The position numbers were made by a program, and so were the translations under genes. Below, piece after piece: positions 31,705-37,912 of a DNA stretch of 37,912 nucleotides. The notes below the pieces were generated by a model. It did no database searches, had not been told where the DNA came from, and worked only from the letters and a program-made list of their open reading frames with translations. Origin of the DNA: Schlesneria paludicola DSM 18645 (GTDB taxonomy: Bacteria > Planctomycetota > Planctomycetia > Planctomycetales > Planctomycetaceae); NCBI GenBank assembly GCA_945862235.1, contig CAMAYU010000037.1, positions 1 to 37,912 of the forward strand, written 5' to 3'. Positions within the stretch are counted from its first letter, which is position 1; each line of letters starts with the position of its first letter.

Positions 31705-32913
31705 TCAGTTCGCACAGCCACCGGTGGCACAGGCGGCACTCGGAGCAGCACAGCCCGCTTGAGCACACGGATCGGTTGGGCAGCAGGTCTGGACGGGGAC
31801 TCGACGGCAGACCGTGCGAGGAACGCAGATGACTTTCGTCTCTTGAATCTGTCGTGGCGTGCAGTGAGTCTTTGTCACCATGCGAGTCTCACAGACTTGG
31901 CGACAGGTCGTATAGGGAACCTTGCGGGTCCGCACTTCCTGAGTCATCGAGCAGGTCGTGTAAGGAACTTTCTTGGTGATCGTTTCGCAGGTCCACGAGC
32001 AGGTCGTGTATGGAACCTTCTTGGTAATCGTCTCGCAGGTCCACGAGCAGGTCGTGTAAGGCACCTTCTTGGTGATCGTCTGTTGCTCGTAGCGGACGCA
32101 GGTGTATGGGACTTGCTTCACGCAGGTGACCGGGACTCGGCGGCAGACCGTGTAGGGTTGCTTGCAGTGACGAACTTCCTGCACCATCCGAGTGCAGCAT
32201 ACCGTTCGCATTTCGGTGCGAGGCACCCACCGTCGGCAGCAAATCGTGCGAGTCGTCTGGCAGCAGCCGGTGCTGGTGGCAGAGCAACCCGTGTTGCAGG
32301 TCGAGGTGCATGAGGGCTGGGCACATACCGGTCCCGGAACTTGCTTGGTCTCAGTTACCCAGTCACCCGTGCAGACTTCAACTTGTTTGGTCTCAGTCAC
32401 CGGCTTGCAGACGGTGTGGCACACGTCGCGATAGCAGGTTTCCGTTTCGGTCTTATAGGTCGTGCAGCAAACTTCGCGGCACTTGGTCTCATAGACCGGC
32501 TTGCAGATCGTGCAGCAAACATCCCGATAGCAGGTCTGGTAGCAGGGCTTGCGAACAGTGCAGCAGACATCGCGATAGCAGGTCTGGTAGCAGGGCTTGC
32601 AGACCGTGTAGCACTCGTCGCGATAGCAGGTCTCGTAAACATTGCGGGTGCAGGTCACGGGAACTTGCTCGGAACACTGTTCGTAAACAGTCCGACAGCA
32701 ATTGACTGTTTGCTGTTCGTAGACGGTTTCTCGCACCGTTTTATAGCGGGTTCCGCAGCAGCGTTTGGCTGCCAAGAAGTTGCCGCACGGGGCACACGCA
32801 TCGGAGGGACAGCATCGTGCGCTGGCCGCTCCGCAATAGAAGGCTTCCACTCGTGTGTCGCTGCCGAGAGCCAACAAACTTGCTGCGACGACAATCCAAG
32901 CTGCGTGTCTCAT
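31705..32913 (-). CDS. Cys-rich YTV-type repeat protein (planctomycete wall protein family)
   Basis: 402 residues with 60 Cys (about 15%), exported by an N-terminal signal (MRHAAWIVVAASLLALGSDT). Two blocks of tandem 16-residue repeats are visible: CYQTCYRDVCCTVxKP-like (residues 92-171, five units) and ITKKVPYTTCSWTCET-like (residues 280-343, four units). Between them lie other Cys-Tyr-Thr-Val-rich segments. This matches the cysteine-rich YTV proteins described from the planctomycete cell wall of Rhodopirellula, where abundant disulfides are thought to make a stable protein coat. ATG 32911-32913 has AAGGA upstream. It is a single gene convergent with ribD. Confidence 0.92.
   Translation of the reverse strand: MRHAAWIVVAASLLALGSDTRVEAFYCGAASARCCPSDACAPCGNFLAAKRCCGTRYKTVRETVYEQQTVNCCRTVYEQCSEQVPVTCTRNVYETCYRDECYTVCKPCYQTCYRDVCCTVRKPCYQTCYRDVCCTICKPVYETKCREVCCTTYKTETETCYRDVCHTVCKPVTETKQVEVCTGDWVTETKQVPGPVCAQPSCTSTCNTGCSATSTGCCQTTRTICCRRWVPRTEMRTVCCTRMVQEVRHCKQPYTVCRRVPVTCVKQVPYTCVRYEQQTITKKVPYTTCSWTCETITKKVPYTTCSWTCETITKKVPYTTCSMTQEVRTRKVPYTTCRQVCETRMVTKTHCTPRQIQETKVICVPRTVCRRVPVQTCCPTDPCAQAGCAAPSAACATGGCAN
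31885..32076 (-). repeat. Tandem 48-bp coding repeats in the YTV gene (four units)
   Basis: Encodes residues 280-343: units ITKKVPYTTCSWTCET (twice), ITKKVPYTTCSMTQEV and RTRKVPYTTCRQVCET. The first units are nearly identical at the DNA level, showing recent slippage or duplication. Confidence 0.88.
32401..32640 (-). repeat. Tandem 48-bp coding repeats in the YTV gene (five units)
   Basis: Encodes residues 92-171, with a core of CYRDVCCTVCKP in each 16-residue unit. It has the same 48-bp period as the other repeat block, but a different sequence. Confidence 0.85.
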
Positions 32914-33558
32914 CGATCGGTCCTTGTCCCTGTCTATACGGCGAACTCAAGTGGTCAATCACGGAGGCACTCAAGGTGCGCGCAGCGGACGGTTTCGCCT
33001 CCTCGGAGATCGACCGTTCCACCCACCCAACTTGAGACAAAATGTGCACCCACGCACACCGCGATCCGTCGCACATGTTCTCCGTCGGCCCTTCACAGGG
33101 GCCGGTATTTGATCGAAGAAGTCTTCGAGGATCACACTTGAGACTCCAAGTACGCTCACCTGCGAAGCTATTTCTGCCGTGATCATCATCGGTCGAGTCC
33201 TCGAATCGTCTTCGCAGTATTTCGCCACGACTTTGCTCAACTTGCAGAATTCCCAGATTGCCACCGGGCCTCGACGGTAGGAATCGCCAGCACCGGCTCA
33301 ACCGGCAAGAACGGCCGGAGAGCGTGTGGACGTTCCACGTCGAATCACTTTGAGCTGTCGGCTCGACTTGTCGCCGAGAACACTTCACGATGTTTTGCGA
33401 TGTTGATAAGGCGACCGGCAAGACTTGTCTTACCCATACCAACCCGAAGTGTGCGCGAAGTCGATCGACGACCTCGTTCACACTTCGGGTTGGTGTGTTC
33501 GGGTAAATCATTTCTTGCCGGTCGCCTAACGAAACCTACTCGTGCAGGAGTTGCCATC
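32914..33558. other. Intergenic region before the YTV and TIM-barrel genes, no supported gene
   Basis: 645 bases between divergent genes. It contains the third copy of the dispersed palindrome (33409-33527). The YTV gene promoter should lie just right of 32913; on the minus strand a TTGACC and a TATAGA hexamer are present about 14 bases apart, shorter than usual. Other short frames read through repeats and look spurious. Confidence 0.5.
33409..33527 (-). repeat. Palindromic dispersed element, copy 3 (inverted orientation)
   Basis: 119 bp with outer arms AGGCGACCGGCAAGA (33409-33423) and TCTTGCCGGTCGCCT (33513-33527), perfect over 15 bp. The interior shares ACCAACCCGAAGTGTG and CGAGGTCGTCGATCGACTTCG-like sequence with copy 1 in reverse orientation. 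It ends 32 bases before the GTG start of the next gene, unlike the other copies, which lie between convergent genes. Confidence 0.9.
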
Positions 33559-34395
33559 GTGAAGTTTGCGATCTGTCAGGAGCTGTTCGTCGATTGGGAA
33601 TGGGAACGCCAGTGTCAATTCATTGCTGAGACCGGTTACACGGGGATTGAACTTGCACCGTTCACACTCGCACCCCGCATCACCGATGTCAGCGCCGCGC
33701 GACGTTGCGAGTTGCGGACGGTTGCCGAATCGCACGGCCTGACGATCTGCGGCCTGCATTGGTTGCTCGCAAAGACCGAAGGACTGCATCTCACCACTGC
33801 GGACGCGGACGTGCGCCGCGCGACGGCTCAGTATCTGAGAGACCTCGGCAGCGCTTGCGGTGATCTGGGCGGGACATTCATGGTCTTCGGTTCACCAATG
33901 CAGCGCAGTCTGATGGCGGGAACATCACGCGCGCAGGCAATGGATCGCGCGGCTGAAGTCTTTCGCGCGGCGATGCCCGTCTTGTCCGATCGCGGCGTGA
34001 CGATTGTCATGGAGCCGCTCACGACCAAAGAGACGAACTTCATCAATACCTGTGCCGACGCGGTCGAGTTGATGACGCTGGTCGATCATCCGAGTTTCGT
34101 GCTGCACCAAGACGTGAAAGCCATGCTCAGCGAACCGACGCCGATTCCCGAACTGATCGCACAGTACGCCAACGTGACCGGACACTTTCACGTCAACGAT
34201 GACAACCTGCTCGGCCCAGGCATGGGACGCACGGACTATCACCCGATCTTCGAGGCACTGCTGCGAACAGAGTACTCGGGATGGGTGTCAGTCGAAGTCT
34301 TCGACTACTCACCGGGCGCTGAGCACATCGCGCAGGTCAGCATGCGTTACATGCGCGATGTGCTGCGAGACCTTGGTGTGGGATGCGTGAGATGA
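33559..34395 (+). CDS. Sugar phosphate isomerase/epimerase (xylose-isomerase-like TIM barrel)
   Basis: 278 residues, cytoplasmic (no signal). Motifs: KFAICQELF start, GYTGIELAPF (first Glu), GLHWLLA, IVMEPLTTKETNF (Glu), LHQDVKAML (Asp), HFHVNDDNLLGPG (His, Asp) and SVEVFDYSPG (final Glu), matching the metal-binding barrel of the AP endonuclease 2 family (IolE/D-tagatose epimerase-like). The start is GTG 33559 with AGGAG 9 bases before it; the longer open frame to 33400 runs through a palindromic repeat and is rejected. The substrate is probably a ketose or inositol derivative, but no neighbouring sugar gene identifies it. Confidence 0.87.
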   Translation: MKFAICQELFVDWEWERQCQFIAETGYTGIELAPFTLAPRITDVSAARRCELRTVAESHGLTICGLHWLLAKTEGLHLTTADADVRRATAQYLRDLGSACGDLGGTFMVFGSPMQRSLMAGTSRAQAMDRAAEVFRAAMPVLSDRGVTIVMEPLTTKETNFINTCADAVELMTLVDHPSFVLHQDVKAMLSEPTPIPELIAQYANVTGHFHVNDDNLLGPGMGRTDYHPIFEALLRTEYSGWVSVEVFDYSPGAEHIAQVSMRYMRDVLRDLGVGCVR

Positions 34396-35288
34396 TGGTC
34401 CTCATGTTGATCGGGGCCACTTACAGCAGCACGGCCACGGTCACTTCTGCCGCAGTTGCTCGCACGTTGATTATGCGAGTCGCGAGTCACCGAGATCGAC
34501 ACTCTGAGGTGGGCACTGTTGTACTGAGACATCATTGCACGAGAGTGACACATGCGTGTGGAGTTCGCTCCATGACTTACACTTCGACTACGCGCTCTCG
34601 GTACGAGTGCTTGAACACTTGTTCGGCCGTCCCCGTTCGCGCTGCGCATCGGTATCACCAACTCATCGGCTTCATGCCGTAGATCTTGATACGCAGCGCG
34701 GAGTCGGTCAGCGGGGATCGCGAGAAACAGCCTGTTTCATAGGCTAAATGAGTCGCACACGGCGTGGGTCGCATTCCATCGACAGCTCTCGTCGCGCAGT
34801 GTACTCGTCGTGACGCGAGGTCTCATCGCGCCTTGTTCGCGCGACATCAGTGGGTGCCGAGCAGCCTGTCACGCGTGGTCATGCCATCGTTCATTCATCG
34901 TGAGTGAGTTCATCCCATGCGCTGCGCTCGCGCGGTCGTTGCGAAGGCGCAGCGCGCGCACGATCACATCGAGCCGCGCGAGAACTTCTGCAAAATGAGT
35001 TTTTTATTGCCATCAACGCGCAGAATTGCCTTGAAGTATTCTTCGGAATACGTAGGATGTCGCGCAGTTTGGTGTCTGGGGCCTTGAACCATTTACTGTC
35101 AAGTCAACGTCAACGAATTGCTGCCGCGATGAGTGACGCACGAGACGGTGAACAAGCTTTCAGACACGCGGCCTATCAAGGTTGATGGGTCGAATGGATT
35201 CGGATGGTGTGACTCGTCAAAACCGATCTGCTTAGCCCGGTGCGCCAGCGGTTGAAACGGTCACACAACAAACTCTTGGAAGGAGTAC
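34396..35288. other. About 0.9 kb without a supported gene, upstream of the histone-like gene
   Basis: Short frames on both strands lack family motifs and convincing ribosome sites. Composition changes along it. The first two thirds are rich in short CGCG/GAGTC/ATCGCG words; the last 300 bases before 35289 are less GC-rich and include a T-run at 35000 and GTATTC-TTCG-GAATAC (35036-35051), a 6-bp stem with a UUCG tetraloop. The 3' end supplies the ribosome site GGAAGGAG for the histone-like gene. It could hold an unrecognised RNA or a decayed gene. Confidence 0.4.
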
Positions 35289-35465
35289 ATGCAAGTGGCC
35301 AAGAAGAAAGCAGTAGCGAAGAAGGCAGTCGCGAAGAAGGCAGTCGCGAAGAAGGCAGTTGCCAAGAAGGCCGTCGCCAAGAAGGCAGTTGCTAAGAAGG
35401 CAGTTGCCAAGAAGGCCGTCGCCAAGAAGGCAACGAAGAAGGCCGCCGCCGCGCCGGCTTCCTGA
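35289..35465 (+). CDS. Short lysine/alanine-repeat histone-H1-like protein
   Basis: 58 residues encoding MQVA, one KKKAVA, seven KKAVA pentads and a KKATKKAAAAPAS tail. Nearly half of the residues are Lys, so it should be strongly basic and bind DNA without sequence specificity, like the C-terminal tails of bacterial histone-H1-like proteins (Hc1/AlgP type). The 15-base unit is repeated with silent third-position changes (gtc/gtt, gcc/gcg), which indicates selection on the protein rather than recent slippage only. A good ribosome site (GGAAGGAG) precedes the ATG and a terminator follows. The opposite strand gives an Ala/Phe/Leu/Thr frame that is a shadow. Confidence 0.8.
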   Translation: MQVAKKKAVAKKAVAKKAVAKKAVAKKAVAKKAVAKKAVAKKAVAKKATKKAAAAPAS

Positions 35466-35510
35466 ATGATCGGCCTCACGGCCTGATCTCGCTTGCTACA
35501 ACGAAGAAGT

Positions 35511-35545
35511 GAGGCGGTTGGTTTTCCAGCCGCCTCTCTTCTTTC
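35511..35545 (+). terminator. Terminator after the histone-like gene
   Basis: Stem GAGGCGGTTGG (35511-35521) with CCAGCCGCCTC (35526-35536), 11 bp including one G-T pair, TTTT loop, then TCTTCTTTCTTTG. It is best oriented for the plus strand; the convergent RNase III stop is about 105 bases beyond. Confidence 0.8.
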
Positions 35546-35650
35546 TTTGTTTCACCTTCACTTGAGTCGAGTGCGTGAATCGCCCAGTTTGCACTCACCA
35601 AACCAGTGAGCATCCATGCTGATGGCGAGTCAGCCCATGTGGGTTCGCCC

Positions 35651-36520
35651 TCAGGCTTGCACGCATGCAGGCTCAGGCGGCATCTCACCGAATGGTTCTT
35701 CTTCCACGACAGGCTCGGACGCGGATGGTGGCATCGGCTCCGTGACAGCCGCAGAGACAACTGCTGTCGCGGCTGCGACGACAGGCAATATCGCGCTGCT
35801 CAGGTACGGCGGCTCTTGTTCTTGAAGTTGGCATAAGGCGTTCTCGGCCGCTCGTTGTTCGGCCTCCTTCTTGTTCGGTCCCCATGCTGGAGCATACGAG
35901 TCGCCGTTGACGAGAACCGCGACAAGGAAGCACTTCGAGTGATCCGGCCCGGTCTCATCGAGTACTTGATAGACCGGTGTTCCCCGATTGTTCTTTTGCA
36001 CGAGTTGTTGAAGCAGGCTCTTGTAGTTCTTGCCGTGACTGGTCTCGACCGTCCGTTCGATCTCAGGTGCCATCAGGCGGCGAACGAGGATTCGGGCCGC
36101 ATCGAAGCCGCCATCGAGATAGACGCCCGCAACTATGGACTCAAACACCGCTGCCATAATGGAAGCGGGAAGTCGCTCCGGGTCGGTCAGTCCTTTGCCA
36201 AGTTGCACGCAGTAGTGCAGACCCAAGTCGGAACTGATTTTGGCACAGGTCGCCCGACTGACAATCACCGACTTGACGCGCGTCAGGTCTCCCTCGGCCT
36301 TGCTGGGATACAACTCGAAGAGTTGCTCACAGACGACCGCGCCCATGATGGCGTCACCGAGGAACTCCAACCGCTCGTTCGATTCCAATCGCGTTCGAGC
36401 GATCGAGGCGTGTGTCAAACACAGCGTGAGCAATTGGCGATCATGAAAGCGGTATTCGAGCGACGCTTCACACTGGTCTAGCGTTCGGTTCATGGCATCC
36501 GACTCAAGCTGGTCCGTCAT
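35651..36520 (-). CDS. rnc: Ribonuclease III with an altered metal-ligand position and acidic tail
   Basis: 289 residues. Double-stranded-RNA endonuclease that processes rRNA and mRNA. The signature [11 protein letters not shown] (48-58) supplies E52 and D56. A dsRNA-binding domain follows (about 165-235; [35 protein letters not shown]). In the second catalytic helix, the position of E. coli D114 reads Ala (A124 in [19 protein letters not shown]) while E127 (E117 in E. coli) is kept. The last 45 residues are a Pro/Glu/Ala-rich acidic tail not part of the RNase III fold. ATG 36520 has GAGGA upstream; ATG 36493 is an alternative. It is a single gene on the minus strand. Confidence 0.93.
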   Translation of the reverse strand: MTDQLESDAMNRTLDQCEASLEYRFHDRQLLTLCLTHASIARTRLESNERLEFLGDAIMGAVVCEQLFELYPSKAEGDLTRVKSVIVSRATCAKISSDLGLHYCVQLGKGLTDPERLPASIMAAVFESIVAGVYLDGGFDAARILVRRLMAPEIERTVETSHGKNYKSLLQQLVQKNNRGTPVYQVLDETGPDHSKCFLVAVLVNGDSYAPAWGPNKKEAEQRAAENALCQLQEQEPPYLSSAILPVVAAATAVVSAAVTEPMPPSASEPVVEEEPFGEMPPEPACVQA

Positions 36521-36651
36521 CCGATCAGGTCCTCATTTTCACGGTGGCGGCCAGCCGTGCGACACAGGGCTGGAGAGGCTTTCCTCTATATTTCGCGGGC
36601 ACAGCAGTGTCAATCCGCTGCCAACCAGTCAGGCCGGCTCACCAACCACAC

Positions 36652-37695
36652 TCACCGCTTCAAATTCAACATACCTGTCACTTGCGAATGGAACTCCTTC
36701 AGATCGACCTGTTGGCCACTCTTCGGGAACGCGTGTGTTGTAAGAAACCATTCTTCGGTGAACGCAGCCGACTCACCTGGCTTCAGTCGTTCGCGCGAGC
36801 CGATCGGCTCGAGTTCGATGCGCGGGCCAGTGGGATACCAGACGGACAACGTGAGTCCGGCGGCTTCACTGTAGACGCGGTCGGGGTGCGTGGCGAAACG
36901 TTTTACAAAGAGGGTGTCATTCGGCATGAGATAGCCGAGCCAGCCGGCGTAGGTGTCGAAGCCGAGTTTGGGCTTGCGCGGGGGAGCGAGGATTTCGAGA
37001 AAGCCGTCTCGTTCGCGGATCAGGTCGTCCTTGGTACGAACGTTGATGATCGCGCTGTCTTCGTACATCGCGTACTTCGACGGAAAGCGGCTTGGTCGAT
37101 CACCAAGCGGGACCAGGCAGATTCCGCCGCCGGGCGAGAACGAGCGGCCCCAGTGACAGACCTCCTGCACCTTGTTTGAGATGTTCAGGATCGTCTGTTT
37201 GCAGATCAGGCTCGGTGCGACGGGCTTGCCGTCCACAATGGCCTCGGGCGTGAGCGAGAACTCGCGCACGAGTTGAATTCCCGCCACTTCATCGCGCGGG
37301 CTGGTGAGCTTCGCCGCACACGGCTCGACGATCTCACCGGTCCAATCGCCCGACCAAAGCTTCTGATGCGGAGTCGTCACCAACTCGGGGCCATAGTCAA
37401 ACCGCCCGGCCGAGATCGAACCAGCCTTGCCCGGCTGCCACTCTTTTTCCTGGTCATCGAGATACATCGTCCCTTTGCCATCCACCGAGAAGTCGAGCAC
37501 GCGGCCTCCCGCCTCGGGTGACAGGATGGCGCGTGCCGTTCCCCGCTTCAGTGCGATGGCCTTCGTGTAGTTGAAGTGTTTGACGACCTGAGCTGATCCG
37601 GCATCCGGGCGCGCTGCCAGTTGCTGTGCGAGGCATGGCTCTATCTTGACGGACACGGCAAGGAACAGGATGAACAACCGAAATGAACGTCGCAT
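36652..37695 (-). CDS. Secreted DUF4380-like (mutarotase-fold) protein
   Basis: 347 residues from ATG 37695 (a TTG just before it is not used). A signal peptide is visible (RRSFRLFILFLAVSV, cleavage near CLAQQ). The mature protein is beta-rich and resembles the galactose-mutarotase-like DUF4380 family: ILSPEAGGRVLDFSVDGK near the start, KLWSGDWTGEIVEP, a CHWGRSFSPGGGICLVPLG stretch and LTLSVWYPTGPRIELEPIGS near the end. Family members probably bind carbohydrate in the periplasm, but no catalytic residues are certain. It lies 131 bases upstream of RNase III on the same strand and is not obviously related to it. Confidence 0.7.
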   Translation of the reverse strand: MRRSFRLFILFLAVSVKIEPCLAQQLAARPDAGSAQVVKHFNYTKAIALKRGTARAILSPEAGGRVLDFSVDGKGTMYLDDQEKEWQPGKAGSISAGRFDYGPELVTTPHQKLWSGDWTGEIVEPCAAKLTSPRDEVAGIQLVREFSLTPEAIVDGKPVAPSLICKQTILNISNKVQEVCHWGRSFSPGGGICLVPLGDRPSRFPSKYAMYEDSAIINVRTKDDLIRERDGFLEILAPPRKPKLGFDTYAGWLGYLMPNDTLFVKRFATHPDRVYSEAAGLTLSVWYPTGPRIELEPIGSRERLKPGESAAFTEEWFLTTHAFPKSGQQVDLKEFHSQVTGMLNLKR

Positions 37696-37774
37696 CAATT
37701 GTCTCCGAAGAAGTTACGCACGATGGGTGAGGAGAAGCCCCCTCACCCTAGCCCCCTCACTGCAAGGCTTGAAC

Positions 37775-37912
37775 TTACCCACATCTTTGGTTCATTGCGA
37801 CGAATCCTCTGATGGCGAGTAGGAGTTTGTCGAGGCCGCGCCAGAGTGTGATCCAGCCGGGGTTTCCATCGCGCTTTCTCATGAGGAAGCCGCCGAGGCC
37901 GGCGAGGTGGCG
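37775..37912 (-). CDS. IS4-family transposase, C-terminal end (5' part outside window)
   Basis: 45 residues plus TAA, read on the minus strand from the right edge. RHLAGLGGFLMRKRDGNPGW and ITLWRGLDKL match the conserved C-terminus of IS4/Tn5-like DDE transposases (LGG-x-LGRK-x-DG-x-PG-x-x-T-x-WRG). The catalytic DDE residues and the IS right end are beyond the window. The left inverted repeat should lie within about 100 bases left of 37775; the CCCCTCAC-type repeat at 37736-37760 may be part of it. Whether the element is intact cannot be seen. Confidence 0.75.
   Translation of the reverse strand, partial: RHLAGLGGFLMRKRDGNPGWITLWRGLDKLLLAIRGFVAMNQRCG

Noticed and set aside
31660-32313. 217-residue plus-strand frame
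   Set aside because: Antisense of the YTV repeats; its repetitiveness merely mirrors the 48-bp units.
31885-32640. CRISPR array
   Set aside because: The repeats are contiguous 48-bp coding units with no spacers and keep the reading frame.
33400-33558. 53-residue N-terminal extension of the TIM-barrel gene
   Set aside because: The extension translates the dispersed palindrome; GTG 33559 has a proper ribosome site and starts at the conserved barrel strand.
34904-35185. 93-residue plus-strand frame in the gene-poor region
   Set aside because: No ribosome site or motif; low-complexity Arg/Ala start; contains the UUCG hairpin sequence.
35261-35479. 72-residue minus-strand AFLAT-repeat protein
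   Set aside because: Shadow of the KKAVA gene; the plus strand has the ribosome site and terminator, and silent changes fit the Lys frame.

Overview
The window looks like a planctomycete chromosome segment. The evidence is a Cys-rich YTV-type wall protein with tandem 16-residue repeats, Tat-exported xylose-isomerase-like proteins, a DUF1080 protein, a type III glutamine synthetase, WPQWRG-type PQQ-propeller proteins, and moderately high GC with many hairpin-forming intergenic repeats. No genus can be assigned from sequence reading alone.

Layout. (1) Positions 1-2834 are the end of a genomic island: the C-terminal part of a type I restriction subunit (HsdR) with a duplicated Cys4 motif, a small HTH regulator whose start codon lies inside a 24-bp palindrome, and a tyrosine integrase abutting a tRNA-Asp. 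(2) Positions 3309-6561 hold glnN (GSIII) behind a possible sigma-54 promoter, a very strong terminator and a secreted DUF1080 protein. (3) Positions 6788-19274 hold a divergent cluster around a MerR-type CarH/LitR-like regulator. On the minus strand are a FAS1 protein, an SDR-DUF2867-TspO fusion and a class II photolyase. On the plus strand are the regulator, a PQQ-propeller protein and a tightly overlapping block: FAD oxidoreductase, DUF1365, two CFA-synthase-like methyltransferases and a DUF1295 membrane protein. This combination suggests a light or photo-oxidative-stress regulon that repairs DNA and remodels membrane fatty acids. The regulator keeps the CarH fold signature but lacks the cobalamin-ligating His, and the first CFA-like enzyme lacks two bicarbonate-site residues.

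(4) Positions 19516-26195 hold a Tat-exported TIM-barrel protein, a large lineage-type protein of unknown function and a Cu-type P1B ATPase with YHS and heavy-metal-binding N-terminal domains plus two odd insertions. (5) Positions 26416-31500 hold a type II fatty-acid-synthesis cluster (FabZ-like, FabG, ACP with an insertion, second FabZ-like, FabF) followed by ribD. (6) Positions 31705-37912 hold the YTV protein, a TIM-barrel isomerase, a tiny KKAVA-repeat histone-H1-like gene after about 0.9 kb without a gene, RNase III with a substituted metal-ligand position, a secreted DUF4380-like protein and the C-terminal end of an IS4-type transposase running off the right edge.

At least three copies of one 115-125 bp palindromic element, plus several other hairpin repeats, sit between genes. 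All family calls come from reading motifs by eye; no search was run.
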